DNA from: Bacteroidales bacterium
GTDB lineage: Bacteria; Bacteroidota; Bacteroidia; Bacteroidales; UBA3824
DNA: 35,474 nucleotides
Reading direction: 5' to 3'
NCBI GenBank assembly: GCA_024413595.1
Contig: JAKSUC010000035.1
Location: 1 to 35,474, forward strand
Both the position numbers and the translations under genes were made by a program. The notes beneath the pieces were generated by a model. That model was not told where the DNA came from and ran no database searches. It worked only from the letters and a program-made list of their open reading frames with translations. Shown in pieces: positions 25,132 to 34,245 of the stretch. Positions within the stretch are counted from its first letter, which is position 1, and each line of letters starts with the position of its first letter.

Positions 25132-25166
25132 ATTTTATAAATTAAATGATTTTTATTCAAAAATAT

Positions 25167-28100
25167 TCACATTTTCATTAATTGTGAAATTTTTTGAATA
25201 ATTGCATCTGATTGAAATGGTTTTGAAACAATATCGTTGCAACCTGCTTTAATTGCAGAAAATTTATCACTAGCCATTGTATTTCCTGAAATAGCTATAA
25301 TAGGAATTTCAGAGTCAAATTTTCTAATACGTTTAGTAGCTTCAAATCCATCAATTTCAGGTATTTTAATATTTAATAAAATCGCAGAAAAATGTCCATC
25401 ACGAGCCATAGCAACAGCTTCTTTACCATTTAATGCTCTTGATATATTATTACCAGTAAACAAAGACTTCAAAAATTGGAAACTAACATTATCATCTTCG
25501 GCAATTAACAATTTTTTACCTGATAATTTTTTATTTAAATTTGTATTTGTATTATCGCCTTTATGAAACTGAATATGAGTTATTTTATTGTCGATTGGAA
25601 CCAAAAACCAAAATGTTGATCCAATTTCTTTTTTAGAAACAAAACCAATATTGCCACTAAGAGCTAAAACTAATGCTTTAGCAATAGCAAGACCAAGACC
25701 CAAACCATCGGAAAATTCGTTTAGCTTTTCAAATTGATTAAATATTCTATTAAAATCTTTTTTATCAATACCTATTCCAGTATCAGATACAAATATTTTT
25801 ATATTATTGTCAACAATTTCAAAACCTAATGTAATTCTACCATTTTTTGTATTTGCAATTGCGTTTAACATAAAAATATCTATTATTTTAATGAAGATAT
25901 TTTTATCACTTTTTATATTATAACAATCGTAAGGATTGTTAATAATATATCTTATATTTTTATTTTCGTTAGATATGTTGTAATTTACAAACAAATCGTT
26001 TAATAATTTTGCAATGTCAAAATTTTCTATATTGATATTAATATCGCCAGCTTCAATTTTTGCAAGTTCAATAACATTATCAACGAGTTTTGTAAGTTTT
26101 AAAGTGTGAACTTCTATAATATTACTATAAAAAGCACGTTTATTAGAATCTTCTTCGTTAATAATAAGTTGTGAAAAACCATTAATAGAGTTTAAAGGAG
26201 TACGAATTTCATGGCTAATATTTTTTAAAAATTCGGATTTAATAATTTCAGCATGATTAGCTTCTTTTTGTGCTTTTTCTAAATTTTTGATAGCTAAAAC
26301 TAATTTAGTAATCTCTAAAGAAGTTGCTATTATGTATTTATGATTGTCGTTAGTAGTATAAACCACTTTTTTAATGTGTAAATATACCTTTTTGTTGTTC
26401 AATACAACAACATCGTCGTATTCGTATTCTTCAAGTTGGACTGTTAATTTGTCGTTAGATAAATATCTTTGCGATTCATCGCAAACACCCATAATTTCAA
26501 TGTCATTTTTGCCAATTATATCTTTTTCGTTAAGTTGTAATGTTTTGCAATATTGCTGATTAACCATAACATAACGAAAATCATTATATATATCTTTAAC
26601 AAAAAACATACATGGTAAATCGTTAATAATTTTTGGTATAAGAATTTCTTGATTAGAAATTAACGAAGTTAAGTTTTCAAAAAAAGAGTCTAAAAATAAT
26701 ATTCCTATATATTGCGTAACTTTTGTTAAATTATCATTGAATTTTAAAGGTGCAAAACCAATAAAAAATGGTAATATTTTATCACCGTTGTTTAATTTTC
26801 CAGAGAAAGTTAAATTTCTGATTACTCCTTGTTTAATTTCGTTGATTTCTTGAGCATTTAAAACATAGTCTCCTTCATCAATTTGATTAATAAAAGTGTC
26901 AAAAGTTTCGATATTAGCAATTGGAAAATCTATGAAAGAGATTTTGTTGGTTTCTGGTTCATAGTAAAATCTGTTTTGCTTAGATTTTTTTAAAATTAAA
27001 TCTGAACTTGCAACAAGTTTTGATTTGTATTCATCTTTTTTTATAAAATCGGTTATATTTCTGCATGCAAATAAAACCTTTGGCGAATTGTTATTGTCGA
27101 TTAACTTGTGCATCAAAAATTCCCAAGTTTGAAAATCTAATATGTTTTGTGGATTGTGTTTATATCTAACAACAAGACGCGATTTTTGGATTTCTCCTTT
27201 TATAATTTTTTGAATATCTTTGGTTAGAGATATATAATCTTCTACAAATAAATTAATGTGTAAATTATCAAGGTTTGGTAAATTAGAAAATTGTTTATCA
27301 GAAATATAATATGATTTACGAGTATCAATATCATATATCCAAGAAATAAAATTACCTAATTCGATTAGTAAATCTCGTTCAAACGAAATTTGCTTATTTT
27401 TTCGTCTTATTTTTTCAAAATTTGTAATATCTAAACAAGTTATAATATAAGAGGAATATTTTCCATCTTCGGCACAAATATGTTGAAAGGCAAGTCTAAA
27501 ATATTTAATTCCATAATTATTAGAATTAAAATATTGTTTAATAGTTTGATTGTTAAAATCAATTTCGATAGTAGTTTTAGCACTATTGTTGTTTGCAATT
27601 TGTTCTTGAAGATAAGAACCTAAAATAGGAGATTCCCAAACTGAATGATGTTGTTTAATAAAATCAGAAGGGGTTTGAATCCCCATAATTTTAATAAATT
27701 CATCGTTAACAAAAGTTCGTTTACCTTCAAAATCAAAAAGAGTAATACCAATTGGAGAAGAGTCTAAAATAGATTTAGCGTTTAAATAAATTGTATTAAA
27801 AAAGTCGTTATACATAATATTTGACGATATATCATTGACCGTTATAAAAATATGGTCTACTCCTTTTAAATCTGAAATTACTTTAGCTGTATAAATTATA
27901 GAACATTTACCTTTACGCGAACTTTCTATAATTTGATTAAAATCAAATGTGTCAAGCATTACATAACGACCTGATTCTTTAAGAATATCAGTATATGGTA
28001 TTTTATAATAATTTAAATTATTGATATTATAGTTTTTACTTAAATATTCTCTTTTGTTTTGTATACCTAAAATTTTACAGTAAGATTTATTAATATCTTC

Positions 28101-28640
28101 AATAATACCTTGAAAACTACATACCGCAACACCAATTGGAATTTCTTCAAACAAAGATTTAAAATTTTCGAACGATGGGATCCCCGAAAAGTTATCAAGT
28201 CTATTTTTAGTTAATTCACAATAAGTGCCAACAATTCTTCGTATAGATCCAAGTTTTCGTTCAGAACTTAAACTTAAATAAGCATATAAATCATTATTTT
28301 TGTTCTGTTTTTTTAGTTTAGCAGAAAATTTAATTGATTTTTGTTGATGATGACGTAGAGTGTCAATTATAGAAAGTAATTTATTTGCGTCATCTTGATT
28401 AAACAAATTGGCAAGAAATTCAATTTGTTTGTTTTCTGTGTTAAATGGAAGTTGAACGCTGTCAATAAATTCTTCTCGTGCTACAGAATATGTCCAAAAT
28501 TTGATATTTTGAAATTCAAGATTTGTATCAAGGAGTTCTTTTGTGGATCTACATCCTTTGTTGTAACCGTAATTATACAATTTGTTTATACTAAATAAAA
28601 CTATTACGATTATTAATGAATATATTAGTATTGTTATCAT
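25167..28640 (-). CDS. Multi-PAS hybrid sensor histidine kinase with a receiver domain lacking the phospho-acceptor Asp
   Basis: A 1157-residue protein. A single N-terminal membrane helix (3-20) anchors it. About five PAS-like domains follow (roughly 155-270, 285-410, 420-535, 545-655 and 660-785; examples EIPIGVAVCSFQGIIEDINKSYC and SSPIGITLFDFEGKRTFVNDEF). The HisKA phosphorylation site is ISHEIRTPLN with His810. The HATPase domain (about 905-1020) has VSDTGIGIDKKDFNRIF and GLGLGLAIAKAL. The C-terminal receiver (about 1035-1155) keeps AEDD, AISGN and SKPF, but the acceptor position reads LLNIKIP with Asn1090 instead of Asp. The kinase core looks active, so the phosphate either goes to another protein or the receiver acts in an unphosphorylated state. 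No DNA-binding response regulator is adjacent. Confidence 0.9.
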   Translation of the reverse strand: MITILIYSLIIVIVLFSINKLYNYGYNKGCRSTKELLDTNLEFQNIKFWTYSVAREEFIDSVQLPFNTENKQIEFLANLFNQDDANKLLSIIDTLRHHQQKSIKFSAKLKKQNKNNDLYAYLSLSSERKLGSIRRIVGTYCELTKNRLDNFSGIPSFENFKSLFEEIPIGVAVCSFQGIIEDINKSYCKILGIQNKREYLSKNYNINNLNYYKIPYTDILKESGRYVMLDTFDFNQIIESSRKGKCSIIYTAKVISDLKGVDHIFITVNDISSNIMYNDFFNTIYLNAKSILDSSPIGITLFDFEGKRTFVNDEFIKIMGIQTPSDFIKQHHSVWESPILGSYLQEQIANNNSAKTTIEIDFNNQTIKQYFNSNNYGIKYFRLAFQHICAEDGKYSSYIITCLDITNFEKIRRKNKQISFERDLLIELGNFISWIYDIDTRKSYYISDKQFSNLPNLDNLHINLFVEDYISLTKDIQKIIKGEIQKSRLVVRYKHNPQNILDFQTWEFLMHKLIDNNNSPKVLFACRNITDFIKKDEYKSKLVASSDLILKKSKQNRFYYEPETNKISFIDFPIANIETFDTFINQIDEGDYVLNAQEINEIKQGVIRNLTFSGKLNNGDKILPFFIGFAPLKFNDNLTKVTQYIGILFLDSFFENLTSLISNQEILIPKIINDLPCMFFVKDIYNDFRYVMVNQQYCKTLQLNEKDIIGKNDIEIMGVCDESQRYLSNDKLTVQLEEYEYDDVVVLNNKKVYLHIKKVVYTTNDNHKYIIATSLEITKLVLAIKNLEKAQKEANHAEIIKSEFLKNISHEIRTPLNSINGFSQLIINEEDSNKRAFYSNIIEVHTLKLTKLVDNVIELAKIEAGDININIENFDIAKLLNDLFVNYNISNENKNIRYIINNPYDCYNIKSDKNIFIKIIDIFMLNAIANTKNGRITLGFEIVDNNIKIFVSDTGIGIDKKDFNRIFNQFEKLNEFSDGLGLGLAIAKALVLALSGNIGFVSKKEIGSTFWFLVPIDNKITHIQFHKGDNTNTNLNKKLSGKKLLIAEDDNVSFQFLKSLFTGNNISRALNGKEAVAMARDGHFSAILLNIKIPEIDGFEATKRIRKFDSEIPIIAISGNTMASDKFSAIKAGCNDIVSKPFQSDAIIQKISQLMKM

Positions 28641-28829
28641 ATCTTTTGACTTTTAGTTGTTTAATATTAATGTGAATAACAAGCAGATATTCAGTTTACA
28701 ATATTACAAAAAAAAGATTAGATAAAGGAATATTTTTATAAAAAAAATTTAATTATCTTTACGAAAAAATAAGTTGATTATTATATCTAACATTTTAGGT
28801 ATAAGTTAATAATTTAATATTAGCAAAAA

Positions 28830-29882
28830 ATGTTTTCAAACGCTTTTATCACATTAGGACAAATATTTAATAAGGTTGTTTATGGTAATAATGATAAAAA
28901 TTATGAATATTATACTGAAGTAAACAATCTTTTAGAATTAGTTAATTCATATTATAATTATAATGGTTGGTTTTCGTCAGAATTTGTTAAAATGCAATTA
29001 AAATCATTAACAGAAATGCTTAATGAAAACGAAATAAATAATTTTGCAAATAAATATCAACTAAATAATATTCAATTGAGTGATAAAAAGGTTAAAATTA
29101 TTTCGGCAGGTAATATTCCTTTGGTTTGTTTTCATGATATTTTTTGTGTGTTAGTTTCTGGTTTTAAACTTGTTATAAAATATTCAAGCAAAGATAAACT
29201 TTTACCTATGGCTGTTTTGAGTATTCTTTCTAAAATAGAACCACAGCTAAAAGATAGAATTGAAGAAGAAACAGGTACAAATATAAAATTTGATGCAATT
29301 ATTGCTACAGGCAATAATAATTCAGGTAGATATTTTGACTATTATTTTTCTAAATATCCAAATATAATTAGAAAAAATAGAAATTCTGTTGCAGTTTTAA
29401 CAGGCAACGAAACCGAAGAAGATTTTAAATCATTGGCTAATGATATTTTTGCATATTATGGACTTGGATGTCGTAGTGTATCAAAAATATATGTTCCTCA
29501 GGGTTATGATTATAATATTTTTTTTAAAAATATTTTGTTTGCAAGTGATATAATCAATAATGCGAAATATAGCGATAATTATGATTATAACAAAGCCGTT
29601 TATTTAATGAGCGATGCAAAAATTCTTGATAATGGTTTTCTTTTGTTAAAACAAGATAGAGGAATGTCTTCGCCTGTAGGTGTTTTGTTTTGTGAAGAAT
29701 ATCAAAATTTAGAACAATTAGGTGAATATTTTAATGATAATAAAGAATTGTTGCAATGCGTTGTTTCTCAAACAGAAATACCACAAATAAAAACTGTTTG
29801 TTTTGGACAAGCGCAACACCCAAAACTTAATGATTTTGCTGATGGTGTTGATACAATTGAATTTTTAAAAAGTATTATTTAA
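28830..29882 (+). CDS. LuxC-like acyl-CoA reductase
   Basis: A 350-residue aldehyde-dehydrogenase-superfamily protein reducing acyl-CoA to aldehyde with NADPH. Diagnostic stretches are ISAGNIPLVCFHDIF (91-105), the nucleotide-binding FDAIIATGNNNSGRYFDYY, KNRNSVAVLTGNET, and the catalytic cysteine in GLGCRSVSK (Cys214). This Bacteroidota family is distinct from luciferase operons; its physiological product is not known and may be a fatty aldehyde or an intermediate for lipid or pigment synthesis. The next gene starts 11 bases downstream. The 189-base gap upstream holds a near-match to the -7 box (TATCTTTA at 28754) but no perfect one. Confidence 0.85.
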   Translation: MFSNAFITLGQIFNKVVYGNNDKNYEYYTEVNNLLELVNSYYNYNGWFSSEFVKMQLKSLTEMLNENEINNFANKYQLNNIQLSDKKVKIISAGNIPLVCFHDIFCVLVSGFKLVIKYSSKDKLLPMAVLSILSKIEPQLKDRIEEETGTNIKFDAIIATGNNNSGRYFDYYFSKYPNIIRKNRNSVAVLTGNETEEDFKSLANDIFAYYGLGCRSVSKIYVPQGYDYNIFFKNILFASDIINNAKYSDNYDYNKAVYLMSDAKILDNGFLLLKQDRGMSSPVGVLFCEEYQNLEQLGEYFNDNKELLQCVVSQTEIPQIKTVCFGQAQHPKLNDFADGVDTIEFLKSII

Positions 29883-29893
29883 TAATAAAAAAA

Positions 29894-31090
29894 ATGTTGG
29901 ATAATAAAATCACATTTTCGTCAGCGGTTTCAAAAATTGTAAAACTGATAATAATATTAGCAATAATTTTTCTTGTCTATTATCTAAGAAATGTTTTATT
30001 ACCATTTGTAGTAGCATTTTTGGTGGCATATTTATTAAATCCAATTGTAAATTTTTTTCAAAAGTTTTTTAAAAAAAGAATAGTTTCGGTAGGAGTTACT
30101 TTATTATTAGTTGTAGTATTTATAAGTGCATTTTTTACTATATTATCACCTATAATATATAACGAAACAGTTCATCTTTATCAATTAATAAAAGATACTG
30201 CAATTCAAAACAATTGGCAAAATCAACTAAATTCATTACCAGGATTTGTATTTGAATATATAAATAGTTTTTCAGAAGATACTAATTTACAAGCGATTTT
30301 AAGTTCAGACAATATAGTTTCGGCATTAGAAAAACTTGGTTCGGTGGTTTTACCAGAAATTAGAGATTTTTTTTCAAAAACAATGAATATTATACTTAGT
30401 TCATTGGGATTTGCAATAGTAATTTTATATTTGATTTTTATAATGATAGATTATGAAAATCTACGTGCAGGTTGGCACAATTTAATACCACCATCATATC
30501 GAGGACCAGTATTTAAATTTTCAGCACGATTTGAAATAGAAATGCACCGATATTTTAGAGGTCAAGTAACAGTGGTTGCATTTGTAACAGTTTTATATTG
30601 TGTAGGATTTTCAATAATTGGGCTTCCAATGGGATTGTTGCTTGGACTTTTGATTGGATTTTTAAACTTGATTCCTTATATGCAAATACTTGGATTTTTG
30701 CCAGCATTATGTTTGGCAATAATACGTTCGCTTGAAACTGGAACATCTTTATGGATTGTTATTTTGTTAACAGCAATTGTATTTATTGTGGTTCAAATAA
30801 TTCAAGATTTGATAATTACTCCTAAAATAATGGGGAAAAACACAGGATTAAATCCCGCAATGATATTACTTTCGTTATCTATTTGGGGAAAACTTTTGGG
30901 ATTTTTAGGTTTATTGGTTGCATTACCTTTTACATGTATGGTAAAAACATATTATCAAGAATTTGTTTCAAAACAAAACAATCGTAAAAAACGATTACAA
31001 ATTGAAGAAGATGTTGAATTGCCTCAACCTAATATTCCTAATAAACAATCGACTAATATTTTAGATGAAATAAGAAATAAAACGTTTTGA
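29894..31090 (+). CDS. AI-2E family (UPF0118/PerM-like) transporter
   Basis: A 398-residue inner-membrane permease with about eight hydrophobic helices: two pairs at the N-terminus (VKLIIILAIIFLVYYLR, FVVAFLVAYLLNPIV), a long amphipathic loop, then GLPMGLLLGLLIGFLNLIPYMQ, FLPALCLAII and IVILLTAIVFIVVQIIQDLIITPKIMGK. The LIPYxG and D-x-IITPKIMG motifs are typical of the family. Members have been linked to AI-2 release, Na+/H+ exchange and other exports; the substrate here cannot be read. A hydrophilic C-terminal tail (about 355-398) is present. The gene lies 11 bases after the acyl-CoA reductase gene, so they form an operon, although a functional link is not known. Confidence 0.88.
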   Translation: MLDNKITFSSAVSKIVKLIIILAIIFLVYYLRNVLLPFVVAFLVAYLLNPIVNFFQKFFKKRIVSVGVTLLLVVVFISAFFTILSPIIYNETVHLYQLIKDTAIQNNWQNQLNSLPGFVFEYINSFSEDTNLQAILSSDNIVSALEKLGSVVLPEIRDFFSKTMNIILSSLGFAIVILYLIFIMIDYENLRAGWHNLIPPSYRGPVFKFSARFEIEMHRYFRGQVTVVAFVTVLYCVGFSIIGLPMGLLLGLLIGFLNLIPYMQILGFLPALCLAIIRSLETGTSLWIVILLTAIVFIVVQIIQDLIITPKIMGKNTGLNPAMILLSLSIWGKLLGFLGLLVALPFTCMVKTYYQEFVSKQNNRKKRLQIEEDVELPQPNIPNKQSTNILDEIRNKTF

Positions 31091-31161
31091 GAAAAAAACT
31101 AATTTATTTTCAAAACTAAAATTAATAAACAAAATGATTATCAATGCAATTGATGTTTTTA

Positions 31162-31191
31162 TTGTCGATAAATAAAAAAACATTAAATTTG
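31162..31191 (+). promoter_or_regulatory. Promoter of the Rpn-family gene (-33 TTG, -7 TAAATTTG)
   Basis: TAAATTTG (31184-31191) matches the -7 consensus and TTG at 31162-31164 lies 19 bp upstream. Transcription would start shortly before 31200, leaving a leader of about 30 bases to the ATG at 31229. Confidence 0.6.
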
Positions 31192-31228
31192 CCAAACAAA
31201 AACGTGTAATAGATAAAACTAAAACGTC

Positions 31229-32143
31229 ATGTGCTCAGAAGGTTTACTAGAAAGATATATAAATTTTTATACAGATTTTGCATTCAAAAAATTTTTTGGA
31301 ACACCTGCCAATAAACAATTTTTGATAAGCTTTTTAAATGCGTTGCTAAAATTAGATGGAGAACAAGAAATTATAGATATAACACATTTGAATACGGAAA
31401 AATTACCAACCGTAGAGTCTGACCGCAAAGCTATCTATGACGTATATTGTGAAAATCAAAAACATGAAAAATTTGTTGTAGAAATGCAAAAAGCAAGTCA
31501 AATAAATTTTAAAGATAGAACATTGTTTTATTCTGCATTTCCAATACAAGAGCAAGGAGAAAAAGGATATATTTATCAATTAGGAGATAAAAAAGTAGGT
31601 TGGAATTATGAACTAAAAAAAGTTTATATAATAGGTGTTTTAAATTTTATATTCGACAACAATCCACAACATACCGAAGTGATAACACATGCACGTCTAA
31701 AATATGATGAATATGATGAAATATATACCGATAAATTAGAATTTATAAATATTGAAATGCCTAAATTTCAAAAAACTGAAAATGAATTAAATTCGATGAT
31801 AGACAAATGGTTATATGCTATGAAAAATCTTTATCATTTGTTAGATCGACCTAAGGTATTATGTGAAAATATATTTAAAAAACTATTTAATTTAGCAGAA
31901 ATTTCGAAATATAAACAATCAGAATTACTTGCTTATCGTGATAGTTTAAAAGATTATCGTGATTATTATAATACAATAAATAGTGCTGTGATAAGAGGAC
32001 GTGAAGAAGGACGTGAAGAAGAACGTGTCAAAGCCTATCAAGAAAAAATAGAAATGGTTCGAAAGATGAAAGAAATGAATATGACAATTGAACAAATATC
32101 TGTATTAACTAGCTTATCATTAGACGAAATCGAAAAAATATAA
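31229..32143 (+). CDS. Rpn family recombination-promoting nuclease / PD-(D/E)XK putative transposase
   Basis: A 304-residue intact member of the family annotated as Rpn or PDDEXK_2 'transposase'. The N-terminus has YTDFAFKKFFG, then SDRKAIYDVYC with Asp71 and FVVEMQKA with Glu85 and Gln87, forming the D...ExQ nuclease site. The middle is a helical region (KLFNLAEISKYKQSELLAYRDSLKDYRDYY) and the C-terminus a charged coil (REEGREEERVKAYQEK) ending in a helix-turn-helix-like TIEQISVLTSLSLDEI. E. coli Rpn proteins are DNA endonucleases that increase recombination; in Bacteroidetes these genes are multi-copy and solitary. No terminal inverted repeats or target-site duplication were seen, so it is not called a mobile element. 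Confidence 0.88.
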   Translation: MCSEGLLERYINFYTDFAFKKFFGTPANKQFLISFLNALLKLDGEQEIIDITHLNTEKLPTVESDRKAIYDVYCENQKHEKFVVEMQKASQINFKDRTLFYSAFPIQEQGEKGYIYQLGDKKVGWNYELKKVYIIGVLNFIFDNNPQHTEVITHARLKYDEYDEIYTDKLEFINIEMPKFQKTENELNSMIDKWLYAMKNLYHLLDRPKVLCENIFKKLFNLAEISKYKQSELLAYRDSLKDYRDYYNTINSAVIRGREEGREEERVKAYQEKIEMVRKMKEMNMTIEQISVLTSLSLDEIEKI

Positions 32144-32253
32144 AACATTAAATTCAAAATATTATTGAATTATAAAATATATTAAAATAGAATGGTAAAA
32201 ATATAATTTTATAAAAAATTACGAGTTATTATCAAGCATAGTGCTAATAATCA

Positions 32254-33150
32254 ATGAAAAACCTTATTGTAATAACAGGACCCACTGCAAGTGGAAAAAC
32301 AGATTTAGCTATTAAAATTGCAAAACATTTCAATACAGAAATAGTGTCTGCTGATTCACGACAAATTTTTAAAGAAATGTGTATAGGAACTGCAGTACCT
32401 TCTCAAGACGAATTAAATGCCGTAACACATCATTTTATTCAAAATAAATCAATTCATAATTATTATAATGCTTTTATGTATGAAAGCGAAGTTATTGATT
32501 TATTAGAAAATAATTTGTTTAAAAAATATGAAAACGTTGTAATGTGTGGAGGTTCAATGATGTATATTGATGCGGTTTGCAATGGTATAGATTTGATACC
32601 AGATCCTGACGAAGAGGTAAGAAACAATCTTTGGCAACAATTTTATGATAATGGAATTGAACCTTTGAGAAATCAACTACAAAAACTTGATTTTGAATAT
32701 TATAACCAATGCGATTTGAATAATCATAAGCGAATTATTAAAGCTTTAGAAGTTTGTATTCAAACAGGAAAACCATATTCTTCGTTTCGTACAGGAATAA
32801 AGAAAAAACGTAGTTTTAATATCATAAAAATAGGGTTAAATATGCCTCGCGAAATTTTACATAATAGAATAAATCTTCGCGTTGACAAGATGATGGAAAT
32901 GGGACTATTAAACGAAGCTAAAAATCTTTATGAATATCGTAATTTAAATTCTCTCAACACTGTAGGTTATCGTGAAATATTTAATTATTTAGATAATCAA
33001 ACTACTTTAGAAACCGCAGTTGAACTTATAAAACGCAATACTCGTAGATATGCTCGAAAACAAATTTCGTGGTTTAATAGCGATAATCAATTAACTTGGT
33101 TTAACCCAGAACAATTTGAAGATATTATTCAATTGATAATAAAAAAATAA
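32254..33150 (+). CDS. miaA: tRNA dimethylallyltransferase
   Basis: A 298-residue enzyme transferring a dimethylallyl group from DMAPP to N6 of A37 in tRNAs that read UNN codons. The P-loop GPTASGKTD (8-16), SADSRQIFKEMCIGTAVPS (34-52, with the catalytic Asp and substrate-binding Arg), HHFIQN and the region GGSMMYIDAVCNG are diagnostic. NTVGYREIFNYL and RNTRRYARKQISWF form the C-terminal tRNA-binding region. Typical length. It is followed after 21 bases by the GT2 gene on the same strand. No perfect -7 box lies in the 110-base gap upstream. Confidence 0.95.
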   Translation: MKNLIVITGPTASGKTDLAIKIAKHFNTEIVSADSRQIFKEMCIGTAVPSQDELNAVTHHFIQNKSIHNYYNAFMYESEVIDLLENNLFKKYENVVMCGGSMMYIDAVCNGIDLIPDPDEEVRNNLWQQFYDNGIEPLRNQLQKLDFEYYNQCDLNNHKRIIKALEVCIQTGKPYSSFRTGIKKKRSFNIIKIGLNMPREILHNRINLRVDKMMEMGLLNEAKNLYEYRNLNSLNTVGYREIFNYLDNQTTLETAVELIKRNTRRYARKQISWFNSDNQLTWFNPEQFEDIIQLIIKK

Positions 33151-33171
33151 AAGAAAAGAATTAACTAAAAT

Positions 33172-34185
33172 ATGTTTAGTATTGTAATTCCATTATATAA
33201 CCGTCCTGATGAAATTGACGAATTGTTAGAAAGTTTAACAAAACAATCTAATAAAGATTTTGAAGTTATAATTGTTGAAGATGGAAGTGATAATCCGTCA
33301 GAAAATATTATCAAAAAATATTCAGATAAATTAACAATCAGCTATTATTATAAACAAAATACAGGTCCTGGACTAACAAGAAATTTGGGTGCAGAACGTA
33401 GCAAGGGAGATTATATAATATTTTTTGATAGTGATTGTATTATTCCAGAAAAATATATCGAAACTGTATCAAATTATTTAAAACAAAATAAAGTAGACGC
33501 CTTTGGTGGTCCTGATTCTGCATTGCCAACATTTACTCCAATTCAAAAAGCAATAAGTTATGCCATGACTTCAATAATTTCAACAGGAGGAATACGCGGT
33601 GCAAGCGAAAAAACAGGAAAATTTCATCCTAGAAGTTTCAATATGGGATTTTCTCGTGAAGTATTTAACAAAACTAAAGGCTTTTCTGATATGCGTTTTG
33701 GAGAAGATATTGATATGACTTTAAGAATTTTAGAAAATAATTTTTCAACTGCATTAATTAAAGATGCTTTTGTTTATCACAAACGTAGAACTGACTTTAA
33801 AAAGTTTTTTAGACAAATATTTAATTCTGGTTGTGCAAGAATAAACTTAAAGTTACGTCACCCAAACTCTTTAAAACTAGTTCATTTATTGCCAGCATGT
33901 TTTTTATTAGGAAATATAACACTTTTATTGTTGGCAATAATTTTAACAATAATTTATCCATTTTGGACAACACCTGTAATAATATTATCACCAATTATAT
34001 TATTAATAATAACTATATTAATAGATTCAAGCATTCGTAATGGCATAAAAGTAGGATTTTTATCAATACCAGCAGTTTATATTCAATTATCAGCCTATGG
34101 TATGGGATTTTTTAAAGCCGTTTGGCATGGATTAATTCTTAAAAAAGGTGATACATTTGGATTTGTTAAAAATTTTTATAAATAA
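33172..34185 (+). CDS. Family 2 glycosyltransferase with C-terminal membrane helices
   Basis: A 337-residue GT-A enzyme. FSIVIPLYNRPDE (2-14) and EVIIVEDGSD (32-41) begin the nucleotide-sugar-binding fold, and DYIIFFDSDCIIP holds the DxD-like metal site (Asp-Ser-Asp). The region MGFSREVFNKTKGFSDMRFGEDIDMTLRIL is the usual acceptor-binding ED motif. The C-terminal third (about 235-320) is strongly hydrophobic with three or four membrane segments, so the enzyme probably works on a lipid-linked sugar at the inner membrane. Donor and acceptor are unknown. It is probably in one transcript with miaA. Confidence 0.9.
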   Translation: MFSIVIPLYNRPDEIDELLESLTKQSNKDFEVIIVEDGSDNPSENIIKKYSDKLTISYYYKQNTGPGLTRNLGAERSKGDYIIFFDSDCIIPEKYIETVSNYLKQNKVDAFGGPDSALPTFTPIQKAISYAMTSIISTGGIRGASEKTGKFHPRSFNMGFSREVFNKTKGFSDMRFGEDIDMTLRILENNFSTALIKDAFVYHKRRTDFKKFFRQIFNSGCARINLKLRHPNSLKLVHLLPACFLLGNITLLLLAIILTIIYPFWTTPVIILSPIILLIITILIDSSIRNGIKVGFLSIPAVYIQLSAYGMGFFKAVWHGLILKKGDTFGFVKNFYK

Positions 34186-34208
34186 ATCGCAATTTGCGAA
34201 AAACACTG

Positions 34209-34216
34209 TAAATTTG
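34209..34216 (+). promoter_or_regulatory. -7 promoter box (TAAATTTG) of the LOG-family gene
   Basis: Exact match, 29 bases before the ATG at 34246. The sequence around it repeats: AATTTGCgaaaaa at 34191 and AATTTGCagaaaaa at 34211, a 20-bp period. No -33 TTTG at the standard spacing. Confidence 0.5.
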
Positions 34217-34245
34217 CAGAAAAAAGAAAACAAATAATTTTTACC

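Noticed and set aside
28641..28829. Perfect promoter boxes in the divergent gap between the hybrid kinase and the acyl-CoA reductase
   Set aside because: Only a near-match TATCTTTA at 28754 was found; not listed as a feature.
32151..32171. Inverted repeat AATTCAA/TTGAATT after the Rpn gene as terminator or element end
   Set aside because: Only one G/C pair in each arm and no T-run; expected by chance in such A/T-rich sequence.
31091..32253. Complete insertion sequence around the Rpn-family gene
   Set aside because: I found no matching terminal inverted repeats or target duplications in the flanking gaps.
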